43,797 nt of DNA from Rhodobiaceae bacterium UBA6963 (lineage in GTDB: Bacteria > Pseudomonadota > Alphaproteobacteria > RS24), in NCBI GenBank assembly GCA_002450335.1, contig DJZB01000044.1, positions 1-43,797 on the forward strand, given 5' to 3'. Positions 7,590 through 15,721 of the stretch are shown one piece after another (the stretch's first letter is position 1; each line of letters opens with the position of its first letter). The position numbers were made by a program, and so were the translations under genes. The notes below the pieces were generated by a model that was given only the letters and a program-made list of their open reading frames with translations, did no database searches and was not told the DNA's origin.

Positions 7590-9287
7590 CTAGTGACCGG
7601 ATATATGTTGGGCTGCCCTGCGCCCGGAAAATATACAATCAGCGACTGACAACCCGCTGACATAATTCTTTGATGACACCCCAATCGCATTGCGACCGGA
7701 AGCGTAAAGCCCTTTAACCACCTTGCCATTTTCATCCAACACCTGACCGGTAGCCTCATTGATTTTAAGGCCTCCAAGTGTCAATGCGGGACAGGGAAAA
7801 AGCTTTGCATCAAGGCTGATATCAATTCCGTAAAACGGGCCTGTTATTTCAACCAGATCGTCATCGGATTTCTCATAAACATCACTGCCATTTTGGGCAC
7901 GTGCTGCCTGATTATAAGTTTCAAGTTGAACCTTTAGCGCCTCTGCGGGCAGTGATAATTTTTTCGCCAGCCCCTCAATAGTCGGTGATTTAACAGCAGC
8001 AAACCAAACATTCAAACGCGCCAAATCACGCTGAAAGTTGAGGGCCTTGCCGCCGCTAACTTCCTCCAGAGCCGCTTTGACCAGATTCTTATCCAGAATA
8101 AGCCAAGCTTTACCCTCATGGTTTTCAACCATCTCAACACCAAGTGTCGCGCCATAAACCAGCTCGTCGATAAATCGATTGCCATGCTTATTAACAATAA
8201 AGCCGCGCCCGAAGGATAGCGGCGGGTTTATAAACCGCCATGCAGAAATACAATCCATGTTGTCTGTAATGCCGCCAACCGACTGCCCAAGGCGGATGCC
8301 GGAGCCGTCATCACCCTCGGTACCAAGCGGTAAGCTGGCATTATATTTTGGCGCATAATGATTAAGCATATCAGCATTATAAATAAAGCCGCCTGCAGAA
8401 AGCATAACGCCTTTTTTGGCTTCAATCATTTTTTGGCTTCTTTGCGCTTCCAGTGCTTTGGCTTTTTCAAGAACAGCCATGGCACGTTTAGCAAAGAAAT
8501 TATAACCAGGCAAAATGGGAGGCAAAATCATCAATAGACGTTCGGCGCGTTGTTTGAGCTTCTGATATTTTTTCAAAAGTTTTTCATTGTCAAAGTAAAG
8601 TGCCATGACCCCAATAATTTCTTGATTGTCATCTACAACCAGTTGCCTGACCTCATGGTAGGTTTCAAGCTGAAGACCTTTATCAAGCGCAGATTGTTTT
8701 AACGGATTGAAGATAGAATAGCCAAGATTGGTAGCCTTGCGCCCTTCTTCTATCGGCACATATCCACGGTGACCACGAGCGGCCGGAGTTGCGTGTTTTT
8801 TATAGCTTGTGGCTAGCGAATTGTCGCTGTGATAAACGAAATATTCCGGCCCGGGATAAGATGTCTTTTTATGCCAGACTGTTGAACCAAACTTCACACC
8901 CTTATCCTGCAACCAGTCAATCATTTCTGGACTGGTGTCACAAAAGTCTCTTAACGTTTCGTCAGAGACAATATCTTCAGCTTCCTGCTTGAGGTAATTG
9001 AACATGTTGTCTGCCGTGTCGGCAATTTCAGCTTCCTTTTGGACAGATGTTCCCCCACCGGCATAGACAACAGCGCCGTTGATTGTTGTGGCCCCGCCAC
9101 CTGCGAATTTATCAAGGGCAATAACTGAAAGTCCATTATCGAGACTTTGCAAAGCCGTCGCCACACCGGCGCCACCAAATCCGACAACCACCAAATCCCT
9201 TGACTCGTCCCAGGACACAGCATCTCTTCCTGTAACTTTAATTGGCGTTTCTACTGACGAAAACCAGTTTTGACTTGATTGCTCCAT
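7590..9287 (-). CDS. FAD-dependent 3-ketosteroid dehydrogenase family protein
   Basis: Flavoprotein of 565 residues from the ATG at 9287, chosen because GGGAGAGGGT precedes it; an upstream ATG at 9308 adds 7 residues. The FAD motif VVVGFGGAGVA is at residues 33-43, GGxTxxxxG-like glycine runs follow, and the C-terminal FAD motif GLYASGRNAIG precedes NYVSGLSVAD. The family introduces a double bond into ring A of 3-ketosteroids. The Y-V-S triplet (Y542, S544) resembles the active-site Tyr/Ser that I recall for delta4-(5alpha)-dehydrogenases more than the TYPGPG of delta1-KstD, so which bond is desaturated is uncertain. Residues about 236-288 form an extra basic, partly hydrophobic insertion. 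It is co-directional with the SDR at 6779. Confidence 0.8.
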   Translation of the reverse strand: MEQSSQNWFSSVETPIKVTGRDAVSWDESRDLVVVGFGGAGVATALQSLDNGLSVIALDKFAGGGATTINGAVVYAGGGTSVQKEAEIADTADNMFNYLKQEAEDIVSDETLRDFCDTSPEMIDWLQDKGVKFGSTVWHKKTSYPGPEYFVYHSDNSLATSYKKHATPAARGHRGYVPIEEGRKATNLGYSIFNPLKQSALDKGLQLETYHEVRQLVVDDNQEIIGVMALYFDNEKLLKKYQKLKQRAERLLMILPPILPGYNFFAKRAMAVLEKAKALEAQRSQKMIEAKKGVMLSAGGFIYNADMLNHYAPKYNASLPLGTEGDDGSGIRLGQSVGGITDNMDCISAWRFINPPLSFGRGFIVNKHGNRFIDELVYGATLGVEMVENHEGKAWLILDKNLVKAALEEVSGGKALNFQRDLARLNVWFAAVKSPTIEGLAKKLSLPAEALKVQLETYNQAARAQNGSDVYEKSDDDLVEITGPFYGIDISLDAKLFPCPALTLGGLKINEATGQVLDENGKVVKGLYASGRNAIGVSSKNYVSGLSVADCIFSGRRAAQHISGH

Positions 9288-9350
9288 ACCCTCTCCCTGA
9301 AACATCACATTTATTATTTAACAAACCCGTCAACCCTACACATAGATTAT

Positions 9351-9366
9351 CCAGATAGCCAGATAG
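9351..9366. repeat. Tandem CCAGATAG repeat in divergent promoter region
   Basis: Two perfect contiguous copies of the 8-mer CCAGATAG lie in the 179-base gap between the minus-strand ketosteroid dehydrogenase (start 9287) and the plus-strand SDR at 9467. This gap must hold both promoters. The repeat may be a regulator site, but no partner copy was noticed at the other promoters in the window. Confidence 0.35.
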
Positions 9367-9466
9367 AAAGAGCTTACAAATTATCGCACCAAAGGAATTG
9401 CACTGAAATGGTTGCAGAAGTCTTTCTCTCTGATAGGTTATTACCCAATAAATAAAGGAGGGATAA

Positions 9467-10345
9467 ATGAGTAATCCAGAAGTCGCATTAGTTACCGGCG
9501 CAAGCAGAGGCGCAGGCAAAGGCATCGCCCTTGGTCTCGCCGAAAAAGGCATGACTGTTTATGTAACAGGTCGCAGCACTGAAGTAGGTTCAGCAAAGGG
9601 CTGGGACGGGACAACATTGCCCGGCACAGTTTTAGAAACTGCTGAAGAAATTACCAAAGCAGGTGGTAAAGGTATTGCCGTTGTTTGTGATCATGCTGAC
9701 GACGCACAAGTCGCCGCGCTGTTCGAGCAGATTAAAAAAGAACAAGGCCGCCTGGATATTCTCGTTAACAACGCAGCATACATTCATCCGCAACTTATCG
9801 AACCGAAACCGTTTTATGAGAAAGAACTTGCCGCTCAGTTCATTCTTGATGTCGGTTTGCGTTCGGCTTACGTAGCCTCATGGCATGCGGCAAAAATTAT
9901 GGCTGAACAAAAGAACGGACTGATTGTTTTCACCTCTTCATTTGGTGCGAGTTGTTATATGCATGGTGCGGCTTATGGCGCCCAAAAAGCCGGGCTGGAT
10001 AAATTTGCCCATGACATGGCAGTCGATCTGGAAGATGTGAATGTACAGACACTGTCAATTTGGATGGGACCGTTGATTACAGAAAGAGCACTCATTGCTG
10101 CTGAAGTTCACCCTGAGCAATATACAGAATTTATGGCGACGGCTGAAACACCGGAATTTATCGGACGCATTGTCCATGCAGTCGCCAGAGACGACAAGGC
10201 TTCAGAGATTTCCGGTCATACTGTCATCTCGGCTGAAATTGCCAAGGACCGCTATAATATTCCAGACCGTGAAGGCAAGTTCCCGCCATCCTATCGTGAG
10301 ATGTTAGGATCCCCGAATCCGCCAAACCCTGCAAAAGTTTACTAG
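9467..10345 (+). CDS. SDR of the DHRS1 type
   Basis: SDR of 292 residues. The cofactor motif VTGASRGAGKG is at about residue 9, followed by TGRSTEVG, an unusually long glycine-rich linker before VVCDHADD, NNAAYIH near residue 104, and the catalytic SSFG with YGAQK near residues 152-175. The long linker, VVCD and the SxWMGPLITE segment match DHRS1-like oxidoreductases, some of which reduce steroid or lipid ketones. AGGAGGG precedes the ATG. It heads a plus-strand unit with the lipoprotein at 10352 (6-base gap) and the SDR at 12115. Substrate unknown; a steroid keto group is a reasonable guess from context. Confidence 0.8.
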   Translation: MSNPEVALVTGASRGAGKGIALGLAEKGMTVYVTGRSTEVGSAKGWDGTTLPGTVLETAEEITKAGGKGIAVVCDHADDAQVAALFEQIKKEQGRLDILVNNAAYIHPQLIEPKPFYEKELAAQFILDVGLRSAYVASWHAAKIMAEQKNGLIVFTSSFGASCYMHGAAYGAQKAGLDKFAHDMAVDLEDVNVQTLSIWMGPLITERALIAAEVHPEQYTEFMATAETPEFIGRIVHAVARDDKASEISGHTVISAEIAKDRYNIPDREGKFPPSYREMLGSPNPPNPAKVY

Positions 10346-10351
10346 CCCGAC

Positions 10352-12094
10352 ATGATGCATGACGGGAAGTTTTCCGCTGTCGGTATTTTATTTAGCCTGC
10401 TGGTATCGCTAACGCTTGTCGCATGCGATCAACGGGAAGCTATAAATGCTGACCGTATTTTCCATAATGCAAACATTCTCACCATGTCTTTTAAGAATGG
10501 ACATGATGAGATGTCTATTGCGAATGCAGTCGCCGTCAAAGACGGGCGCATTATTGCTCTCACGGATGATACATCTCAATATCCGGAGAACTGGGTCGGG
10601 CAAAATACGCAAATCAGTGACCTTAATGGACTCACCTTGATGCCCGGCTTTGTGCAAACCCACGCTCATTTTAATCTAATTGTATTGAAAAAAATGACGG
10701 TGAATTTAGCACCTCCACCGGATGGTGGCGTGGCCAACCTCACCACCCTTAAAAATGCTTTAACTGCCGCGTCAAAACAAATCCCTGCTGGCTACCCTAT
10801 TATGGGCATCGGCTATGACGACACAGTCATGGAAGAAAAAAGGCATCCAACGCGTGCTGATTTAGATGCCGTCTCTACCGAGCATCCAATTATTATCATG
10901 CACATTTCCTTTCATCTCGCGGTAATGAATTCCAAAGCGCTTGAAATGGCTGGCATTGATGCGGACACACCCGACCCAGAGGGCGGACACATTCAACGTG
11001 AGCCAAACAGCAATCGTCCTAATGGGGTGCTTGAGGAAGCCGCTATGAATGTGATTGGCAAGATGCTTCCTCAGCCCTCTCCTCAACAGGTTTTCAAAAC
11101 ATATGATGTTGTCGTCCAGGACCTGCTGGCCTTGGGCTATACAACAATTGTCGACCATGCCAGTGACATCGCAATGGAAAAAGGGTTTGAAGCGTATTTT
11201 GCATCCCGTGATGTTCCGGTGGATATGATTGCTTATCGCCGTGTACTTGCTGATACCGAACCACTCGCTACACAAATGGCAAATATGACCCGTAAGGATA
11301 TTAACGGCTTTAAACTGGGTGGAATTAAAATTCTGTTGGATGGATCTATTCAAGGTTATACCGGACATTTGAGCCAACCTTATCATGTGCCCCCGGCCGG
11401 TAAAGATGTCAGCTATCGCGGCTATCCGCATTTACCACCGGAAAAATTTAACAACATGCTTATGCAGGCTTATGCCGATGATATTCCACTTCTGGTGCAT
11501 ACAAATGGCGACGCGGCAATAGATGTGCTCCTAGATGGGCTTGAAAAAGCGAACACCGCTTATCCCGACAACTCTCTCCGTCCGGTCAGTATTCATGCTC
11601 AGACCATGCGGCAAGATCAACTTGACCGCGCAAAAGGACTGTCATTAATACCGTCCTTTTTTGTCGACCATGTTTATTTTTGGGGCGACAGGCATAGAGA
11701 CATTTTTCTGGGCCCTGACCGGGCCGCACAAATTAGCCCGGCCGGATCAGCAGAAGATCGCCAACTTATTTACACAATTCATGATGATGCCCCTGTCGTC
11801 TCCGCTGATCCGTTTAGAACTCTTTGGGTAGCGGTTGCGCGCCTGACCAGTTCAGGAGAAAAACTCGGCGCTGATGAAGCCATAACGCGTCAACAAGCTT
11901 TAAAAGCTCTCACAGTAAACAGCGCCTATCAACATTATATTGAGACCGAGAAAGGCTCTATCGATATCGGCAAGAAAGCCGATATGATTATTCTCGATGG
12001 CAATCCCCTCACTTTGCCTGAAGCTGAGTTGCGGCATATAAAAGTTTTAGAAACAGTGAAAGACGGTGAAACCGTTTACACCTTAACCAGATAG
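10352..12094 (+). CDS. Amidohydrolase-3 (YtcJ-like) family lipoprotein
   Basis: Protein of 580 residues with an N-terminal lipoprotein signal: hydrophobic residues about 8-22 and a lipobox LVAC with C25 as the lipidated residue, so it is anchored in the envelope facing the periplasm. The mature part has the amidohydrolase-3 plan: a small beta domain, the metal motif HAH (H104, H106) after the LNGLTLMPGFVQT strand, LDGSIQGYTG, HTNGDAAIDVLLD, SADPFRTLW, and a C-terminal GKKADMIILDGNP return to the beta domain. Such enzymes hydrolyse amide or ester bonds on poorly known substrates. In this setting it could remove a conjugate from a steroid before uptake, but that is only inferred. It lies between two SDR genes. 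Confidence 0.8.
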   Translation: MMHDGKFSAVGILFSLLVSLTLVACDQREAINADRIFHNANILTMSFKNGHDEMSIANAVAVKDGRIIALTDDTSQYPENWVGQNTQISDLNGLTLMPGFVQTHAHFNLIVLKKMTVNLAPPPDGGVANLTTLKNALTAASKQIPAGYPIMGIGYDDTVMEEKRHPTRADLDAVSTEHPIIIMHISFHLAVMNSKALEMAGIDADTPDPEGGHIQREPNSNRPNGVLEEAAMNVIGKMLPQPSPQQVFKTYDVVVQDLLALGYTTIVDHASDIAMEKGFEAYFASRDVPVDMIAYRRVLADTEPLATQMANMTRKDINGFKLGGIKILLDGSIQGYTGHLSQPYHVPPAGKDVSYRGYPHLPPEKFNNMLMQAYADDIPLLVHTNGDAAIDVLLDGLEKANTAYPDNSLRPVSIHAQTMRQDQLDRAKGLSLIPSFFVDHVYFWGDRHRDIFLGPDRAAQISPAGSAEDRQLIYTIHDDAPVVSADPFRTLWVAVARLTSSGEKLGADEAITRQQALKALTVNSAYQHYIETEKGSIDIGKKADMIILDGNPLTLPEAELRHIKVLETVKDGETVYTLTR

Positions 12095-12114
12095 TAAATT
12101 AGCAGGAGTTTAAA

Positions 12115-12873
12115 ATGTCTTCATTGAAAGGAAAAACCGCACTCATTACCGGTGGCGGTCAGGGTGTTGGCCTCGGCATTGCATTGGCATTAGCAAATGA
12201 AGGCGTAAATGTTGCCTTGCTGGGTCGTACCATGGAGAAGCTTGAGTCGAGTTGCGCCGCCGTCAGTGAAAGAGGCAGTCGCGCGCTGGCTGTTGCCTGT
12301 GATGTGACGATTGACAATGATTTGCGCGCCGGAGTTGATGCGACAATAGAAGAATTCGGACGGCTGGATATTCTCGTAAACAATGCACAGCTAGTTCCAC
12401 TTGCACCAATTAATGCCCTCACAGATGAAGCTTTTGAAGATGGCTTTAAGTCCGGCCCGCTCGCTGTATTACGCATGATGAAATACTGCTACCCACACTT
12501 AAAAGCTGAAGGCGGGCATATTGTGAACCTCCTCTCATCCGTTATGAAACGATGGGATATGTCAGGATATGGGGGGTATGCGGCTGTTAAATCTGCTATT
12601 CAACAACTGACAAGAGCCGCCGCTTGCGAGTGGGGGCCTGATGGCATTCGGGTGAATGGAATCATGCCGCACGCCAAATCCCCGGCGCTAGCGAACTGGA
12701 TAAACACCAATCCTGAGGAAGCAGAAGCTTTTCAGGCATCCATTCCCCTAAGACGCGTCGGTGAATGTGAAGAGGATATAGGCGCATTCGTAATGCTGAT
12801 GTGCAGAGAAGAGTCGCGTTATTTATCAGGCCAAACTATTGCACTGGATGGTGGGCAAGCTTTCGTTGGTTAA
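12115..12873 (+). CDS. Short-chain dehydrogenase/reductase (SDR)
   Basis: SDR of 252 residues with TGGGQGVGLG near residue 12, the NNAQ variant of NNAG near residue 88, LLSSVMK near residue 138 and the catalytic pair YAAVK near residue 155. The C-terminal YLSGQTIALDGGQAF is typical. CAGGAG precedes the ATG, and it follows the lipoprotein amidohydrolase after 20 bases, so it is probably in the same transcript. It converges on the minus-strand flavin reductase with only 5 bases between stops. It probably acts on a hydroxy- or keto-group in the same pathway; no substrate is evident. Confidence 0.85.
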   Translation: MSSLKGKTALITGGGQGVGLGIALALANEGVNVALLGRTMEKLESSCAAVSERGSRALAVACDVTIDNDLRAGVDATIEEFGRLDILVNNAQLVPLAPINALTDEAFEDGFKSGPLAVLRMMKYCYPHLKAEGGHIVNLLSSVMKRWDMSGYGGYAAVKSAIQQLTRAAACEWGPDGIRVNGIMPHAKSPALANWINTNPEEAEAFQASIPLRRVGECEEDIGAFVMLMCREESRYLSGQTIALDGGQAFVG

Positions 12874-12878
12874 ATCAA

Positions 12879-13832
12879 TTACCAGAGCTCAGGGATATCT
12901 GAGCCGGTAATATCAACGATTTTTTTCATGAACCGAACAGCTGTCTCAATTTCGTCTTCAGAAAAATGTTTTTTGAGTTGTTCTTCCAGTGCTTTAGACT
13001 GAGCAAGAAGCTCAATAAACACGCCTTGCCCCGTCTCCGTAAGTGAAATGTCGCCTGTGTCGCCCCCTTCTTGACTAATGAGATCCTTTCGCGCAAGACG
13101 TTCAAAAATTTCATTGTCGGGCGCATGCCCCGTATGAGCCAATCGGTCAGAAATCATACTTGGAGACAGTCCACCATTCATGGACAAAAGCGAAAGACAG
13201 AAAAATTCTTGATCGCTGAGACCTTGGCCGATATATGATTTACGGACAGGAAGTGAAGTCTGGAAATGGGCTCTGGAAATAAGATAGAGCAAATAGTTTT
13301 CAGTAAATTTTCCGCTGAGTAAATCAACAACATCATCCTCATCTTCTTTCTTCAATTTCGGACGTGCATCAGCATATTTACCGCCGTGGAATATCAGAAC
13401 AGGCAATGGGTTGGTCTGATATTCGACAACCTCTCCAACAAAAATTATATGGTCTCCGCCCTCATATTGGTAATGCGTTTTACAGCGAAACAGAGCTGCA
13501 TATTCATCAAGAAGCGGAAAACCCATATCACAGGTGCTGAAGTCAACACCGTCAAATTTATCACCTTGCGAACTTGCAAAACGATTAGAGATATCCGTCT
13601 GATGCGCCGCAAGAATATGAACATTGAAGCCGCCGGAAGTCTCAAAGGCAGGCATTGATTTTGCCGTTTTGGACAACGACCACAACACAAGAGGCGGGTC
13701 TAGTGAAACAGAATTAAAACTGCTGGCAGTCACCCCGACAGGCTCTTGATCCTCAGCCGATGTCGTGACAACCGTAACGCCCGTAGCAAATTGCCCCAGC
13801 GCATTCCGTAATTCTTTTTGATCTGTGGTCAC
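12879..13832 (-). CDS. Flavin reductase fused to a MarR-like domain (HPAH C1 type; likely HsaB role)
   Basis: Two-domain protein of about 317 residues. Residues about 5-155 are an FMN-binding flavin reductase domain (LRNALGQFATGVTVVTT, VGVTASSFNSVSLDPPLVLWSL, then GDHIIFVGEVVEY). The remaining ~150 residues look like a MarR winged helix (LSDQEFFCLSLL, MISDRLAHTG, LTETGQGVF). The same architecture is known in the C1 reductase of Acinetobacter 4-hydroxyphenylacetate hydroxylase, where the MarR-like part restrains the reductase until an aromatic substrate binds. It would supply reduced flavin to the HsaA-like monooxygenase at 18262, 4.4 kb away. GTG at 13832 has AAAGG upstream; a GTG at 13847 is the alternative and would add 5 residues. 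Confidence 0.8.
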   Translation of the reverse strand: MTTDQKELRNALGQFATGVTVVTTSAEDQEPVGVTASSFNSVSLDPPLVLWSLSKTAKSMPAFETSGGFNVHILAAHQTDISNRFASSQGDKFDGVDFSTCDMGFPLLDEYAALFRCKTHYQYEGGDHIIFVGEVVEYQTNPLPVLIFHGGKYADARPKLKKEDEDDVVDLLSGKFTENYLLYLISRAHFQTSLPVRKSYIGQGLSDQEFFCLSLLSMNGGLSPSMISDRLAHTGHAPDNEIFERLARKDLISQEGGDTGDISLTETGQGVFIELLAQSKALEEQLKKHFSEDEIETAVRFMKKIVDITGSDIPELW

Positions 13833-13845
13833 GACAATACCTTTC

Positions 13846-13884
13846 ACTTAGATTATTAATACTTAGGTTATCCTTCACCTAAAT
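13846..13884. promoter_or_regulatory. Operator-like repeats between divergent genes
   Basis: The gap between the MarR-fused reductase and the NTF2-fold gene contains ACTTAG at 13846-13851 and 13861-13866 as a direct repeat, and an inverted repeat TTAGGT (13863-13868) / ACCTAA (13877-13882) with an 8-base spacer. A dimeric regulator could control both divergent genes from here. The 13846 copy also overlaps the more upstream candidate start of the reductase. Function is inferred from symmetry and place only. Confidence 0.4.
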
Positions 13885-13968
13885 GAAGTTCGAAACTGCA
13901 TCAACTACTTTGTCATCGCAATCGAAATGTGCTTTTTTAGTCTTCACAATTTAAAGGGGGGGCAAAAA

Positions 13969-14601
13969 ATGACATTGGAAGATAGAATTGACCGTCTGGA
14001 ATCTATTGAAGAAATCCGTCAACTGGTCAGCAAATATTCCCTGTCCTTAGATATGCGTGATCTTGATGCCCATGTGAATTTATTTGCCGAAGATATTCGC
14101 GTCAGTCGGCAAGCTTCAGGACGCGCCCACCTTAAACAATGGCTGGATGACACGTTAAGATTACAATTTACCGGCACATCGCATCATGTCGGAAATCACA
14201 TTATTGAATTTGACGACGCCAACCATGCGCATGGCGTGCTTTATTCCAAAAATGAACATGAGACACCCAGCGAGGCTGGTGATGAATGGGTCATTATGCA
14301 AATGCTTTACTGGGATAATTATGAACGCATAGACGGGCATTGGTATTTTCGGCGGCGGCTACCCTGCTATTGGTATGCTACTGATTTAAACAAACCGCCT
14401 ATTGGAGAACAAAAAATGCGCTGGCCTGACAGAGATGCCTATGACGGCGCTTTCCATGATTTATTTCCTTCGTGGGAAAATTTCTGGAAAAACCCACCCA
14501 AGGATGGCATCACGCCAGAAGTCGCAACACCGGCACCATGGGGTGAATTTCTAAAAACAATGCGCGCCGGACAGCCGGATCCAAAAATCAAAGTGCGCTG
14601 A
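13969..14601 (+). CDS. NTF2/SnoaL-like fold protein
   Basis: Protein of 210 residues. The first ~145 residues have the SnoaL-like cone fold pattern: helix LEDRIDRLESIEEIRQLVSKY, then DAHVNLFAEDIRV, TGTSHHVGNHIIEF and WYFRRRLPCYW. The last ~60 residues are a proline- and tryptophan-rich extension. The fold covers isomerases (including delta5-3-ketosteroid isomerase), dehydratases and ring-hydroxylating dioxygenase beta subunits, so a small steroid or aromatic ligand is plausible. I see no unmistakable catalytic signature. The ATG at 13969 was chosen because an AAAGGGGGGG run precedes it; an in-frame start at 13927 is worse. It precedes the Old Yellow Enzyme homologue by 32 bases. Confidence 0.7.
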   Translation: MTLEDRIDRLESIEEIRQLVSKYSLSLDMRDLDAHVNLFAEDIRVSRQASGRAHLKQWLDDTLRLQFTGTSHHVGNHIIEFDDANHAHGVLYSKNEHETPSEAGDEWVIMQMLYWDNYERIDGHWYFRRRLPCYWYATDLNKPPIGEQKMRWPDRDAYDGAFHDLFPSWENFWKNPPKDGITPEVATPAPWGEFLKTMRAGQPDPKIKVR

Positions 14602-14633
14602 TAAAAAATTCACTTAATAATAAGGAAACCCCA

Positions 14634-15698
14634 ATGACACTTTTTGAACCACACAGGCTCGGCGATATTGACCTTAACAATCGCATTGTGATGGCGCCCA
14701 TGACTCGTAGTCGTGCCGGTCAGGATGACGAGCCGACACAGCTAACAATAAACTATTATTCACAACGCGCATCGGCAGGTCTGATTATTACCGAAGGGGT
14801 CTATCCCAGCTATGACGGCAAGGGTTATGTCCGCACGCCGGGCATTGTGTCAGAAAAACAAATTGCTGGCTGGGAAAAGGTCTGTCGCAAAGTCCATGAG
14901 AATAACGGCAAAATCGTTATGCAAATCATGCATTGCGGACGTGTTGCAGCCTCTGCAAATAAAATTGACACAGCGCGCACACTCGCCCCCTCTCCCTTTC
15001 AAGCAGCAGGCAAAATGTATACCGACACTGACGGCATGGTTGCCCATGATGTGCCGGAAGAAATGACTTTAAAAGACATTGAACAAACAATTAACGACTT
15101 CGCTACCGCCACACAAAATGCCATCAATATTGGGTTTGACGGCGTTGAGTTACATGCCACAAGTGGCTACCTACCGGCACAATTTTTATCCACCGGCACC
15201 AATCAACGTGAGGACGCTTATGGCGGTTCACTTGAAAACCGCTTACGGTTTACGTTGGACGTTCTTGACGCGATGATTGATCGCGCCGGGGCAGGACGCG
15301 TCGGCATGCGTATTTGCCCAGGCAATCCCTTCAATGATTTACATGATGATAATCCGGCGGAAACTTTCGCGACATTGCTTGAAGCCACCTCACCCAAAAA
15401 TCTTGCTTATCTTCATGTCATTCGCATGGACCCAAAGATTAACAATGGCATTGATAATATTGAGCTCGCACAAAAACATTTCGACGGGCAACTAATTCTG
15501 AATGAAAGCTTCGACAAAGAAGCTGCACAAAAAATAATTGAAAAAGGTACGGCAAGTGCCGTCTCATTTGGCAGATTGTTTGTATCCAATCCAGATCTTG
15601 TGCGTCGATTTGAGACCGGCGCACCACTTGCAGAGATGAACCGCAATACGCTCTACACACCCGGTGAAAAGGGATATACAGACTACCCGTCTCTCTAA
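14634..15698 (+). CDS. Old Yellow Enzyme family NAD(P)H:flavin ene-reductase
   Basis: FMN-dependent ene-reductase of 354 residues with the OYE TIM-barrel signatures: LNNRIVMAPMTRSRA near residue 14, GLIITEG near residue 49, LHATSGYLPAQFLS near residue 173, and NQREDAYGGSLENR near 190. The family reduces C=C bonds conjugated to a carbonyl; here a steroid enone or dienone is a likely target. The carbonyl-binding pair is normally His-x-x-His or His-x-x-Asn; here it is H174 and S177, with the proton-donor tyrosine Y179 kept. AAGGAAA precedes the ATG. It is probably co-transcribed with the NTF2-fold gene and converges on the SDR at 15722. Confidence 0.85.
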   Translation: MTLFEPHRLGDIDLNNRIVMAPMTRSRAGQDDEPTQLTINYYSQRASAGLIITEGVYPSYDGKGYVRTPGIVSEKQIAGWEKVCRKVHENNGKIVMQIMHCGRVAASANKIDTARTLAPSPFQAAGKMYTDTDGMVAHDVPEEMTLKDIEQTINDFATATQNAINIGFDGVELHATSGYLPAQFLSTGTNQREDAYGGSLENRLRFTLDVLDAMIDRAGAGRVGMRICPGNPFNDLHDDNPAETFATLLEATSPKNLAYLHVIRMDPKINNGIDNIELAQKHFDGQLILNESFDKEAAQKIIEKGTASAVSFGRLFVSNPDLVRRFETGAPLAEMNRNTLYTPGEKGYTDYPSL

Positions 15699-15721
15699 TT
15701 ATTCAGGCCAATAACAAAATA

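Noticed and set aside
10862..11431. A 189-codon open frame on the minus strand
   Set aside because: It is wholly antisense to the lipoprotein amidohydrolase gene, has no family motif, and its composition is what a reversed coding strand gives.
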